A stretch of 64,000 nt of DNA from Rhizobium phaseoli (GCF_010668805.1 NZ_WUFT01000019.1:1-64000), one strand, 5' to 3'; shown: positions 51,768 to 60,607, counted from the stretch's first letter. Made by a program: numbers and translations. The notes: a model not told the origin generated them from the letters alone.

Positions 51768-53671
51768 TACGCCGCCATTAGTTGGAAGTTCGGATCATCC
51801 CAGGGGGAAGCGACGGGCGCGATTTCAGCGCCGCCGTCTGCCGCCGCGCCGGCGGCCATTGCAATAGCGACCGCCGAGTCGATGCGCACCGAAGCACGTG
51901 TTTTCACAAACCACCTGTTTCCATGCGGATCCGGTGGATGGTTGAATGTCGCGCCCATGAGTGCCGACATCAGGACTGGACTGCTGCGAAGCCGGATGCG
52001 CCCATCAATGATGAGGTTTTCCAGTTCAGTTACAGAGCCGGGCATCCATAGCCCGAGCGGCGCTTTTTGACCGGCGGCCTTAGCTGCATCGAGGCGCGCC
52101 TCAGATGGCCTGGCCCTCACCTTCCCGCCTTGCGGATGGGGTAAGGTCTCGGCCTCTACACCGAACGCATCGAGCTCATCCTTGAACTTTGCGAACGCGT
52201 AATTGTCATAAGCGATAGACCTGATGTTGTAGGTGCTGTTGATCTCGGCCACTCGAGCGGCAATTATGTCGAAGCGGACGCGGGGGCCAGGTGGAGCATT
52301 CAAAAACCCGTCCCGAACCCATATGTCGTAGGGCTGTTTGTCTGCGGCGGTGCGTGCCGCCAGTGTATCGCCCGGTGTCCATGCCTCAATCCAGGCATCA
52401 TAGGTCGGCAGGACTGCTATGGTGCTGTCGGCTCGAACGACTTCGACCGTGCCAGTCGGCACGGCACACGCGACAACAGCCATGTCCTTGGTGCCAGCGA
52501 GGTCGATGCCCAGGTAGACATCCTTGCCGGCGTGCTCCTCTGGATCAAACGGCGCCATGACCGTCTCGACCGTTGCACGAGACATCCAAGCCTTGTCGGC
52601 GTCCGTCCAGACGCAGAAGTGCAAGCGAAGAACGTTATTCAGCTTGCCAGGGACTGCCCTCGCCTCGGTAACGACACCGGCGAGGTAATCAGCCGTCAAA
52701 ATTGTACCGAGAAGCGGATTTGCCTTCACCCAGCACGACGGGTCCGTCATCGGGTCGTCGTCTTTGTCTAGGCCGCAAATAAAAGCAAAGACGCTGTCGC
52801 TGCCCTCCCACGCCTCACCAACGAAAGTAAAATCGTCGTCAGGCGTTTGGGTGCCGGCCACAACCTTGACCGCTCGCTCCCGCTCTTCCCAGCAGACTGA
52901 ATTCCTGTCGCTACCGGAGTTTGTGATCATCAAAAGCAGAGGGTTCTGCCGAAACTTGAAGCCGCGCTGCAGCATTTCCATGATGCTGCGGTCAGGGTGC
53001 TCATGAACCTCATCGCAGAGCGCGAAATGCGGTCGCGGCCCGGAACCGGTCTTGCCTGCTTCTTTGGAGATCGGGCGGAAGAACGACTGCGATCGGTGAT
53101 GGGCAATGTTGAATTCTTTGCCCAGGCCGCCGCTGAATTTCAGCCGATCGTTCAAGGCTGGTGCCTGCCGGACCATCTTGCACGCGTCCTGAAACAGGAT
53201 CTGCGCTTGGTCTTTTTTTGCTGCGGCCGCATAAATCTGCGCGCCCGGCTCATCGTCGGCCATGAGGCCATAGAGGCCAATGCCGCCTGCGAACGGCGAC
53301 TTGCCGTTGCCTTTGCCTTCCTCGATGTAGACCGTGCGAAAGCGTCTGCTGCCGTCTGCTCTTCTCCATCCGAAGATGGAACCTAGTTTGAAGGCCTGCG
53401 ACGGATGCAGCTTGAACGGCTTGCCGTCGAACTGGCCGTCGCTTAGGCGCAGTCGCTCCTCGAAAAAACGGAAAACTCGCGTGGCAGCCGCATCATCCCA
53501 ATACAAGCCGCGCTCATGGCCATTGGCCAGATCAGCAAGATGGCGGCGGCAAGCATTGCGAACGTGAGGGCCGGCAATGGTAGCTCCGTCCAGAACACTT
53601 CGAGCATAAGCAGACACGCGCTTTAGTGCTGCCCCCTCAGTCGAGGAGGTCGTCTTTCTCTTCGTCGCCAT
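51767..53671 (-). CDS. Terminase large subunit
   Basis: 634 residues. The ATPase centre has YIEEGKGNGKSPFAGG (Walker A-like) and HFALCDEVHEH (Walker B). The nuclease domain follows with DVYLGIDLAGTKDMAVVACA (Asp ligand) and NIRSIAYDNYAFAKFKDELD. It packages phage DNA. ATG 53671 lies 35 bases inside the small subunit gene; a GTG at 53683 is an alternative. Confidence 0.93.
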   Translation of the reverse strand: MATKRKTTSSTEGAALKRVSAYARSVLDGATIAGPHVRNACRRHLADLANGHERGLYWDDAAATRVFRFFEERLRLSDGQFDGKPFKLHPSQAFKLGSIFGWRRADGSRRFRTVYIEEGKGNGKSPFAGGIGLYGLMADDEPGAQIYAAAAKKDQAQILFQDACKMVRQAPALNDRLKFSGGLGKEFNIAHHRSQSFFRPISKEAGKTGSGPRPHFALCDEVHEHPDRSIMEMLQRGFKFRQNPLLLMITNSGSDRNSVCWEERERAVKVVAGTQTPDDDFTFVGEAWEGSDSVFAFICGLDKDDDPMTDPSCWVKANPLLGTILTADYLAGVVTEARAVPGKLNNVLRLHFCVWTDADKAWMSRATVETVMAPFDPEEHAGKDVYLGIDLAGTKDMAVVACAVPTGTVEVVRADSTIAVLPTYDAWIEAWTPGDTLAARTAADKQPYDIWVRDGFLNAPPGPRVRFDIIAARVAEINSTYNIRSIAYDNYAFAKFKDELDAFGVEAETLPHPQGGKVRARPSEARLDAAKAAGQKAPLGLWMPGSVTELENLIIDGRIRLRSSPVLMSALMGATFNHPPDPHGNRWFVKTRASVRIDSAVAIAMAAGAAADGGAEIAPVASPWDDPNFQLMAA

Positions 53672-54023
53672 CCGGCACCGCAACCTTTGTGGCGTCAGCC
53701 GGGGTCGCCCCCATCTGGCCGAGGCATTGCCTGAGAAGGTTCATCGCCTGAACGCCCACATCCTGATTGGCCATGATGCGCCCCTGGATATTCGCGGCCA
53801 TGCCGACGAGCATCCGGTGCGATTCCGTCAGCCAAGGAATCTCTTTTTGGAAAAGGAGCCACGCCGAGCGCGACTTATTTGTTTCTGTATCTGTCAGCCA
53901 TTTTGGCGGAGCCCCGAGCGGGCCTTTGCCTTTGGGCTCTTTGCGTCCCTTGAACCGGCCGGCATTGATCTTGTCTCTCCCCTCGGTCTTCGCTTTGCCG
54001 AGGGGATTTCTCGGCCGGGGCAT
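53637..54023 (-). CDS. Terminase small subunit (P27-like)
   Basis: 128 residues. The basic start (MPRPRNPLGKAKTEGRDKINAG) and GAPPKWLTDTETNKSRSAWLLFQKEIPWL are typical of P27-type small terminases, followed by RMLVGMAANIQGRIM. It recognises packaging sites and recruits the large subunit. The acidic end overlaps terL. Confidence 0.88.
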   Translation of the reverse strand: MPRPRNPLGKAKTEGRDKINAGRFKGRKEPKGKGPLGAPPKWLTDTETNKSRSAWLLFQKEIPWLTESHRMLVGMAANIQGRIMANQDVGVQAMNLLRQCLGQMGATPADATKVAVPDGDEEKDDLLD

Positions 54024-54136
54024 GGGGCAAAATCCTAATCAGGAGGGGTCAACTTTTGAAGTGCAGATGCCTGCACGATGCGGCAACACCGGTTCCTCGG
54101 GGCGCCATTCCACAACTTTGGAGCACCCCCTCCCCA

Positions 54137-54442
54137 TCAGAGGGGCCAGCCGTCCGGCCCGAACCGGACGACGGTCTTGCCGTTGTCCTCGAGTTGCCCG
54201 CGCGAGGCATGGCATGGCCCGCATGTTGAGACGAATGGTCCGCTGTAGAAAAGCTCAAGGTCACCTCGATGTGGCGTGGCATGGTGCACCTCAGTGGCCT
54301 CGGTGATCGTCTCCGATTCCAAACACCATTCGCAAAGCGGTTGGGCGGCTAGCTGGTGGTGACGCAGAGTGCGCCAGCGCGCTGATTGGTAGAGCCGGCG
54401 ATAGATCGTGGCTTCTTCTGAGCGCCTGTCTGCCTTAGCCAT
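54137..54442 (-). CDS. HNH endonuclease (HK97 gp74-like)
   Basis: 101 residues. RLYQSARWRTLRHHQLAAQPLC, CEWCLESETI, EVHHATPHRGDLELF and CGPCHASRGQ show the zinc-coordinating HNH fold. Such proteins near the cos end help the terminase cut DNA. It is the first gene of the late operon, so a packaging site may lie close by. Confidence 0.9.
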   Translation of the reverse strand: MAKADRRSEEATIYRRLYQSARWRTLRHHQLAAQPLCEWCLESETITEATEVHHATPHRGDLELFYSGPFVSTCGPCHASRGQLEDNGKTVVRFGPDGWPL

Positions 54443-54832
54443 GCATCACCGTAAAGCGAACGCGGAAAGCCCACTCAGGATCGCATTTATGGATCCACAA
54501 CATGTTGTGGTTAGCAATCAATTAAAAGCCAGCACTTGACGGAACCAGCTGTTTCAAACTTACTGTCCCTGATGTTGCGGCGGCGACAGGACCGGAGGTA
54601 ACGAGACCGGTTCCCTTTTGAAAAATTGGACGCAGAATCAGGGTGATGTGCCGGGAACGGAAACAGGCCTGACGGGATTTCTGCGCGATTTTCAGCCTCC
54701 AAAGAAAGTGACATCGGGGCCGGCGATAACAAGCTGTTAATACTATATTTAGCGTTTGCGTGAATTACTAACGCAAATTAACGATTGCGTCTGTTTTGTG
54801 AACAGGCGAGCTCTTAAGGTCGGAGTTACAAG
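54443..54832. promoter_or_regulatory. Late-operon control region with palindromic operators
   Basis: About 390 bases between the divergent late operon and the PemK-like gene. A perfect 16-bp palindrome (CCACAACATGTTGTGG, 54495-54510) lies 53 bases upstream of the HNH gene. Three TTGCGT half-sites in alternating orientation (54755-54761, 54771-54777, 54785-54790) lie just upstream of the plus-strand gene. TTGATT near 54521 on the minus strand could be a -35 element. No small gene is convincing here. Confidence 0.5.
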
Positions 54833-55252
54833 GTGGCTATAGCATTCGTACCAACGCCAGGCATGGTTCTCATGTGCAACTTCGGACCTGTACTTGCCGA
54901 CCTTAAAGAGTCAGTCACCGCGGGGCCGCTTTCGGTCCCCCCCGAAATGACGAAAAATCGATTCGTCGTAATAATGACACCAGGAAAGTCCAGGTATGGA
55001 ACCTGTGTCGTGGTCCCCTTAAGCACAAAAGAGCCGAAACCTGTCCAAAAGCATCATCACTGTATTTTAGTAGGAAGCTATTCGTTCTTGGGCGGCGAAG
55101 AGCACTCGTGGGTTAAGGGAGACATGGTGACCACCGTCAGTTATAGTCGGCTAGACCGCGTACGAGTTGACGGGACATTTGCGTCTCCGTCTCTAACAGA
55201 CAAGGATTTCGAGATTGTCCGGAGTTGCGTTAAGCACGCACTAATGCTCTGA
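54833..55252 (+). CDS. PemK/MazF-like toxin-family protein, without visible antitoxin
   Basis: 139 residues. The segments KNRFVVIMTPGKSRYGTCVVVPLST and WVKGDMVTTVSYSRLDRVRVDG follow the PemK/MazF small beta-barrel pattern, including the conserved PLST and V-x-x-RLD blocks. Family members are mRNA interferases, although longer phage-type members may not be toxic. The start is GTG 54833 with GGAG seven bases upstream. No antitoxin gene is adjacent on the same strand. Confidence 0.7.
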   Translation: MAIAFVPTPGMVLMCNFGPVLADLKESVTAGPLSVPPEMTKNRFVVIMTPGKSRYGTCVVVPLSTKEPKPVQKHHHCILVGSYSFLGGEEHSWVKGDMVTTVSYSRLDRVRVDGTFASPSLTDKDFEIVRSCVKHALML

Positions 55253-55259
55253 AACAAAA

Positions 55260-55284
55260 CCCCCGCGCAGTTTCCTGCCGGGGG
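55260..55284 (-). terminator. Probable terminator facing the early operon
   Basis: A CCCCCG/CGGGGG stem (55260-55265 with 55279-55284). On the minus strand it is followed by TTTTGTTTC, giving a Rho-independent shape for transcripts leaving the gene at 55662-56825. It sits at the end of the convergent PemK-like gene too. Confidence 0.6.
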
Positions 55285-55661
55285 TGCGGTAGTCTCAAGC
55301 CCCGCTAGGGGGAACGACTTGAATATGGGTAATGTACGAGTGTTTGTCAACCGCTTGTTGACCTCTCGGCTACCAGGGACCAAGCGCGGGCCTTGGTATA
55401 TAGGAAGCCACACCATTCAGATACTGGCGGCAAACGAAAGCGGCCGCTCGACCCCGCAATCGCAGGGGAGCAGCCGCAGGATTACCGCGTCGCGAGAGGA
55501 GGCGCGCTGCGGTAATGGGGTATGAGGCAGACCCGGCATCGACAGCGAGTTTAGAACGTCCGCTCGAATTCAGCGCCTCAAATCAGAACGGCCGCACATG
55601 GCGGCCGCTGGGAAATTATCCCTTCATTTAAATACGCTGCGAACGAGCGGTTAACCGGACA
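55285..55661. other. Intergenic region with short hairpins
   Basis: About 375 bases. It includes a CGGCCGC/GCGGCCG hairpin (55589-55607) just after the early gene stop and a GTCAA-N7-TTGAC inverted repeat near 55351-55367. A plus-strand frame at 55319-55525 has no convincing ribosome-binding site or protein pattern and is not called. Nothing else is recognised. Confidence 0.35.
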
Positions 55662-56825
55662 TCAGGCTGCTATTTTTTCCTTGATGGGCACGAATTCCCC
55701 GCGTACCGTCTCGTCAGCATCGATCAGAGCATCGATCGCCGCATCTATGAGAGCAGGTCCGCGTTTCTCAGCGTAAGCGGGTGCCAATCCCATTGCGATG
55801 CCGATCTCCTTTGCTGAAGTATCGGCGATAGCCATGTCGAGCACAGTCGCGTGCTCTCGAAGGCGTCGGCGGAGATGATCCACATGAGAAATGATCTCGA
55901 CATGACGAACGAATTCAGGCTCGCGGCCGGCCGAGGACGAGATCTCACCGAGCGGCTTTGGCTGTTTCACACCGCCGATCCATTGTGGCCCAGCAACGAG
56001 GCAGTCGTCGCAGCGGGTGGCAGGGACTGGCAATCGATCGAAAGGCACGCTTCCGTCAACTCCCAGACGCCGAAGAACCTCGCGCGCTTCCTCCGCACCG
56101 AACCGGCCGCAACGATCTTTCGCGTTGGGCTCCATGCGCGGCAATGGATCATAGCAGCCATGGATCGCAGGTTCTGCCGATATAGGCTTTCCATATGGGC
56201 GCGCGGTAAACGGTGAGACAGCCCCGCTGAGTTCCAGGTAGGCCCAGATCGCACTTTCAGACCGCGATTGGTCAGCCCCACCCTTGACTCCGCGAGTGCG
56301 TTCAACTGGCTTAAGAGCTGCGCCTTTTCTTGTCTCGCCCCATTGAATGAGCTTGCCGTCACGGAAGAGCAGCGCACCTATCGAGGTGTCCGTGCCGCCG
56401 TTTCTGTTCTTTTCGTGGGTTTCGACCGATGGATTGGCCTCGTAAACGTTGACCATCTCATTTGTGAAATACCAGCGCTCGCGGTCGATGACTTTCCAGC
56501 CGACGGCAGTGAGTAGCTCTCCTTCAGACGGCCTTGTTTCGATCGCTATCTCCGGATCGTAATTTCCCTCTTCGGGCACATCAATTTCGGAGCCCGGGAA
56601 GTTCATATTCTTCCAGTGGCGGAGAGCAAAGGCGCGGGCGTAATCGCCCCGATGTGCGAGACGCTCGAATGCCGGCCAGGCGAGTGACGGGCGCGCCGGC
56701 TTGTTGTCGTTGGCCGGAGCTACGATGCGCGCTGTCTTCGGCTTGGCGGTCACTGGGGCGGTCTGCCCCGCTAGCAGTGCGGACAGTTGCGAAAGGTCGC
56801 GGTGCTTTTCGGGTGCTGACATCAT
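55662..56825 (-). CDS. Hypothetical phage early protein
   Basis: 387 residues. The N-terminal 60 are low complexity with a PANDNKPARPS linker. A folded middle contains ALRHWKNMNFPGSEIDVPEEG, WYFTNEMVNVYEANPSV and YDPLPRMEPNAKDRCGRFG. Cys pairs (RCDDCLVAG) may hold zinc. The C-terminal part is helical (KEIGIAMGLAPAYAEKRGPALI). No family is recognised. It is the last gene of the early operon, overlapping the gene upstream (ATGA at 56825). Confidence 0.7.
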   Translation of the reverse strand: MMSAPEKHRDLSQLSALLAGQTAPVTAKPKTARIVAPANDNKPARPSLAWPAFERLAHRGDYARAFALRHWKNMNFPGSEIDVPEEGNYDPEIAIETRPSEGELLTAVGWKVIDRERWYFTNEMVNVYEANPSVETHEKNRNGGTDTSIGALLFRDGKLIQWGETRKGAALKPVERTRGVKGGADQSRSESAIWAYLELSGAVSPFTARPYGKPISAEPAIHGCYDPLPRMEPNAKDRCGRFGAEEAREVLRRLGVDGSVPFDRLPVPATRCDDCLVAGPQWIGGVKQPKPLGEISSSAGREPEFVRHVEIISHVDHLRRRLREHATVLDMAIADTSAKEIGIAMGLAPAYAEKRGPALIDAAIDALIDADETVRGEFVPIKEKIAA

Positions 56826-57223
56826 TTGGTCCACTTCGGCTTGGGGTCGGGGATGTTGTCGATCGCATTTGACATGCTGGTTGGAACGCCGGGCGGCCAC
56901 TCGGCCAGGATCGAAGCCTTACCTCTGGCAAGTCGAAAAGCGGCAAGCCTTTCTTCCTCGGCCGCCGTCCGAGTGACGCAGAGCGACAGGTCATACTCAG
57001 CCAACCGTTTGATCTTATCTCGCTCCGCCTCCAGGTCTTTGACCTTCGTCTGGAGGACCTCGATGATCCTGTGCGCATCGGCCAAGTGCGAACGATAATG
57101 ATCGCCGCGCATCCGAGGATCACGGGGCGCGGTGCTGTCGGCCAGCAGCGTGCGCATCGCCTCCTTGGTCAACGCGCTTTCGCGGCGGGCGGATTCCTCT
57201 GCAGTCTTGACGCGTTTGCTCAT
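56822..57223 (-). CDS. Coiled-coil hypothetical phage protein
   Basis: 133 residues, strongly helical (AEESARRESALTKEAMRTLL; DAHRIIEVLQTKVKDLEAERDKIKRLAEYD). The C-terminus is Pro-rich. It overlaps both neighbours by four bases and is part of the early operon. Function unknown. Confidence 0.65.
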   Translation of the reverse strand: MSKRVKTAEESARRESALTKEAMRTLLADSTAPRDPRMRGDHYRSHLADAHRIIEVLQTKVKDLEAERDKIKRLAEYDLSLCVTRTAAEEERLAAFRLARGKASILAEWPPGVPTSMSNAIDNIPDPKPKWTK

Positions 57224-57534
57224 GAGTTGATGACTTCCTCAAGTAATGGTGAAAGATGGTAGGCTACGCTGGCGCGATACTTCGGCGGCCACTCTGATGG
57301 CATCTCGGCGAGCGCGATGGCCACGCCGTGGCCCTGCCCCGACACCGGATTATGCTTGAGGAAGGCACTGCGGATGGCTTCTCCGGCGTGAAGTTGGATG
57401 TAGGCGTCACTAACAAGCTCGATGGCTTCGACTGCGGCATAGAGGCGGGCAAGACCGCGGCGGATTCTGGCGACGTCGTCTGCGGTCGCCGCGATGTCGT
57501 GCTTAGCTGCGAATGCTTCTGCTGCTCTGCTCAT
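57220..57534 (-). CDS. Helical hypothetical phage protein
   Basis: 104 residues, mainly alpha-helical (AAEAFAAKHDIAATADDVARIRRGLARL; YLSPLLEEVINS near the end). GGAGGG lies nine bases before ATG 57534, inside the end of the small upstream gene. No family is recognised. Confidence 0.65.
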   Translation of the reverse strand: MSRAAEAFAAKHDIAATADDVARIRRGLARLYAAVEAIELVSDAYIQLHAGEAIRSAFLKHNPVSGQGHGVAIALAEMPSEWPPKYRASVAYHLSPLLEEVINS

Positions 57535-57536
57535 TA

Positions 57537-57713
57537 TCAATACCCTCCAAGTTCGCTGCGCTCGATCCAGTGCCATTCCCATTGCCGGTGCGTTTCGCAC
57601 CAAACCAACGCGTATTGTTCGTCGCCGGAAATCTCATCAAGTTGATCGACCTGTGACGGATCGACGAGGTGGACGATCTTCTTTCCATTTTTCGTTTCGA
57701 TGCATTCGATCAT
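57537..57713 (-). CDS. Small conserved-looking phage protein (58 aa)
   Basis: 58 residues: MIECIETKNGKKIVHLVDPS, then QVDQLDEISGDEQYALVWCE and a Trp-rich end (HRQWEWHWIERSELGGY). AAGGAGA lies five bases before the ATG, and the stop is three bases before the next start, whose ribosome-binding site it contains. Length, coupling and composition support a real gene. Function unknown. Confidence 0.75.
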   Translation of the reverse strand: MIECIETKNGKKIVHLVDPSQVDQLDEISGDEQYALVWCETHRQWEWHWIERSELGGY

Positions 57714-57854
57714 TGTCTCTCCTTCGCGCGCGTGAGTGCGTTATGTTTTCGTGCGGCTAAAACCTCTGCGGCGGTATATCCCCACCTCTATTGTACCCAC
57801 TCTCATATATATTATTGTTTTTATTATATTTTTTACATGTAAGGGTGGGTGCAA

Positions 57855-57963
57855 GACTGGGGTAAAGGGTGGGGTAAGACTGGGGGAGAAAAGCGCAGCG
57901 TTTTTGAATTTCGGTGATTTTGCCCCCACCCTTTACCCCAGTCCTTTTCCCGGTCTTTACCCC
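57855..57963. repeat. G-rich inverted repeat with quadruplex potential behind the primase gene
   Basis: GACTGGGGTAAAGGGTGGGG (57855-57874) is repeated inverted and perfect at 57924-57943, spaced by 49 bases. The plus strand holds four G-runs at 57859-57886 with loops of 4, 1 and 7 bases. The minus strand holds five G-runs between 57923 and 57963. The last 6 bases before the primase stop codon belong to the same repeat family. It lies in an AT-rich 256-base gap (57714-57969). Confidence 0.65.
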
Positions 57964-57969
57964 ATGCTT

Positions 57970-60354
57970 TTACCCACCCTCGATCGGGATGATGATCGCG
58001 TTTTCGGGCATAGATTCAGCAGCCCAGTAACGCACTTTTGTCTGGCCGCTCTCGCTTGACATCTTTGCAAGATGAACCTCCCTCGCCTGCCGAAGCATGC
58101 CGATGATGTCTTCCAAGCGCCTCTTATCGATCGCGCCTCTGAGGTTCTTGACGATATCCCGCATCGTAATTCCGGATGAACCTCGCCTGACAACTTGCTG
58201 CCGGACGCGCAGGTATTCGGCTGCGCGGTCATTATCGGCGATATTCTGATCAGCTCCACGAAGGATGACATGAAGCGAATGCTCGGCGACTGCGTTTGCC
58301 CATCCCTGGATTTCGGCAGTAATGACCGGCTCTTTGGGGTCGCATCCTACGGCCACGATCAGTGCGAGCCTCGCGGCGTTTTCACCAACCCTGTTCAGAA
58401 TCGGTCGATATTGTGGATCCACCGTCTTCTTCATCGCGCGGATCCGATCGTCGAATTCCTCGAAAAGATCGTCCACACCAGCCGCCCAAGAGGCAGTCAT
58501 GATCGGGTGCGGCTTCTCATCCGACTTCGCGTTCAGAGCGAAGAATGGACCGGTGAAGCGACCCGCCGATAGTCCCAAGAGCTCCGAGACGCGTTCGGAA
58601 AGAGCCGACGGAATGTTGTCGATGCTGTTGGGCGGGTTGCGAACCTTCACCGGGTCGGCGCTGCCGACATCGATGAGAACAAGCCGGCCGAGCAAACCCT
58701 CGGCGATGTTGCCGGACGAAAGCGCACTCCAGAACGTCGATGGGGTTGATACTCCGTGCAGTGTGAAGCAAGGCGCGACGATGCGCGCAATGTTACCAGC
58801 CGCCTTCTCCTGGCCGCCCCAGAACCCTTGCGGCGCGCCGGTGAGCTCCATCAACGCGCTGGCGATCTCGGCGCGATGGGTCGCGACATTCCTGCCTGTG
58901 TGGTCTGCCAGCCAGCGCCCAAACTCGTCTTGGATGCAAACCGACGTCGGAGATTTGCGCAGCTTGTTCGTCAGTCCGGGCAAACTCCGGATCTGGTCCA
59001 TGAACAGCCATTCACTGACCTTAGATCCCCAGCTGGTGCTATCGGCCAGAGCAGCGGAGGCGCGGATGGTGACGTCCTTGCCGAATCCTGATTCAGCGAG
59101 GCCGACGAGGTAAATGTTTGACCGAAGACCGGTCGGCCCTTTGAAGCGGCGTCCGATCATGCCAGCGGTGAATGCAAGGCTGGCCACCAAGGCAAGGTGC
59201 GGCGATGGAAATCGCGCGCAGCCAACGATAAATCTCGCGAACTCCCCGACCGCGCCAGGAGGGTAACAGAGATGCTCTGGCAGGCCTCCCGACGCTGGCG
59301 CGTTTGCCTGCGGCTCATCGCTGTCATCTTCTGCGGTGTTGTCATTAGCTGCGACTGGCGCACTACGTCTCGAAAGACTGCCGAGCGTCATTCTGGCTCC
59401 GACGTCCCGCTGCTCCCACCCAAGTTCGATCGGATCGCGGCCGAGCCGCTCGCATAGCCAGAAAGCCGCCTCCTTCGCCGTCGGTGCCCCACCGTACTCA
59501 ATTACCAGCTCGATCGCGGTGCTGGTCTTCTCGGTGCCAAAGTCGCGGATACCGTCTAAGTGGATGGAGAGATCCTCTTCAAGAGACCTGCCCAAATCTG
59601 CCGAAGTGACGCGCCATGCGCCTGTGCCCACCTCTTGCCTGGCCGATGAGAACAGATCCTTCACCCACCTATCTGTATCGGCCAGAGCGGATGTGTTGAC
59701 CTGCTGCCAAAACGTTCCGCCCAGGGATTGTGAAACGCGAGGTTCTGCCTTCTTGCTAGCTGCGGTGCCGATGGAGGCTAGATACGCGTCTGCCTCGACG
59801 AGGAAGGCGTCAATAGTCTCACCGTCGATTTCCGGAAGATCGAAGAACGGGACATCGAGAGGCGATGCGCCGATCCATTCGTAGGCTTTTCCGGTATCCG
59901 GATGGATGCCGAAGGCTACAAACTGCTGCCCCTGCCCTAAGATTTCGATCTGGCAGTCATGGCCGTTGACGCTGTATTTGCCGGTGATCTTCTTCCGTCG
60001 AGCGTCCGATGCCCGGAATATAAAGGTTACCTTGGGCGCGCGGCCGATGCGCTGAAGGGCGCGATCAGCGCCGGGAAGGGCGAGAGCCATCGTCCGCAGG
60101 TGTCCAGCCGCATCCGCGTCAGGAACGTCGATATCGATTGCAACCACATCGCCGCAGAGAATGCCCGTGTTCGTATGGTCGGAATAGCGACGGGCTTGGC
60201 CCTCGATCTGCTCTGCCTTCGGATGGAAGTTGGACCAGCCCTTAATGCGGGGGCGCTTCCCATCGACCGGGACTGGGATGTAGCCCTTGGCGAGGAGAGA
60301 TCGGCGAAGGTCTACCAGATCCGGATCAGATGACGTCTGCTGTGATGCGTTCAT
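57970..60354 (-). CDS. Bifunctional primase-polymerase / helicase-like replication protein
   Basis: 794 residues. Residues about 15-190 form a Prim-Pol domain (YIPVPVDGKRPRIKGWSNF; TGILCGDVVAIDIDVPDADAAGH with the metal-binding DID; GQGQQFVAFGIHPDTG). From about 370 a DUF3987-like ATPase/helicase region follows (NIYLVGLAESGFGKDVTIRA as Walker A-like; VCIQDEFGRWL as Walker B). It should start and drive phage DNA replication. The start overlaps the small gene upstream by 29 bases. Confidence 0.88.
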   Translation of the reverse strand: MNASQQTSSDPDLVDLRRSLLAKGYIPVPVDGKRPRIKGWSNFHPKAEQIEGQARRYSDHTNTGILCGDVVAIDIDVPDADAAGHLRTMALALPGADRALQRIGRAPKVTFIFRASDARRKKITGKYSVNGHDCQIEILGQGQQFVAFGIHPDTGKAYEWIGASPLDVPFFDLPEIDGETIDAFLVEADAYLASIGTAASKKAEPRVSQSLGGTFWQQVNTSALADTDRWVKDLFSSARQEVGTGAWRVTSADLGRSLEEDLSIHLDGIRDFGTEKTSTAIELVIEYGGAPTAKEAAFWLCERLGRDPIELGWEQRDVGARMTLGSLSRRSAPVAANDNTAEDDSDEPQANAPASGGLPEHLCYPPGAVGEFARFIVGCARFPSPHLALVASLAFTAGMIGRRFKGPTGLRSNIYLVGLAESGFGKDVTIRASAALADSTSWGSKVSEWLFMDQIRSLPGLTNKLRKSPTSVCIQDEFGRWLADHTGRNVATHRAEIASALMELTGAPQGFWGGQEKAAGNIARIVAPCFTLHGVSTPSTFWSALSSGNIAEGLLGRLVLIDVGSADPVKVRNPPNSIDNIPSALSERVSELLGLSAGRFTGPFFALNAKSDEKPHPIMTASWAAGVDDLFEEFDDRIRAMKKTVDPQYRPILNRVGENAARLALIVAVGCDPKEPVITAEIQGWANAVAEHSLHVILRGADQNIADNDRAAEYLRVRQQVVRRGSSGITMRDIVKNLRGAIDKRRLEDIIGMLRQAREVHLAKMSSESGQTKVRYWAAESMPENAIIIPIEGG

Positions 60355-60607
60355 GGGACTTTCGGTCTCCTGCCATGGCTTCCATTGCTGCGCGAGTAAT
60401 CTGCAGAGCGGCTTGCCGCGAGAAGGTGACGCACCGCTTCCCCCCAGCGGCGTTCGGCCCGTACGCAAGTCTGGTGCCGCGCGGGCCGGCGACTAGGCGC
60501 ATGCCAAAGACACGAACATGTTCGGACAGAGAGACGTCGAAAGTGGCTATTGTGGAAAACCCGTCGTCACCACCCGGTGACGCAGGGTCAATTCGAAGAA
60601 TGCGCAA
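60326..60607 (-). CDS. Small hypothetical phage protein
   Basis: About 93 residues. A beta-rich segment STIATFDVSLSEHVRVFGMRLV leads to GGKRCVTFSRQAALQITRAAM. TTG 60607 is preferred because GAGGAGAG precedes it at suitable spacing; the open frame extends to another TTG at 60643. The pattern recurs in rhizobial prophages next to Prim-Pol genes. Function unknown. Confidence 0.6.
   Translation of the reverse strand: MRILRIDPASPGGDDGFSTIATFDVSLSEHVRVFGMRLVAGPRGTRLAYGPNAAGGKRCVTFSRQAALQITRAAMEAMAGDRKSHERITADVI

Noticed and set aside
54511..54732. Minus-strand frame of 73 codons upstream of the late operon
   Set aside because: No start with a ribosome-binding site; Ser/Arg-rich composition; it overlaps probable operator and promoter DNA.
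55319..55525. Plus-strand frame of 68 codons after the PemK-like gene
   Set aside because: No ribosome-binding site at useful spacing, low-complexity translation, and it crosses hairpin-forming intergenic DNA.
57741..57929. Minus-strand frame of 62 codons between the primase gene and the small early gene
   Set aside because: The Pro-rich translation derives from the G-rich repeat and AT-rich linker; no ribosome-binding site.
57736..58059. Plus-strand frame of 107 codons across the G-rich repeat
   Set aside because: It runs through the inverted repeat and antisense to the primase end; translation is repeat-derived.
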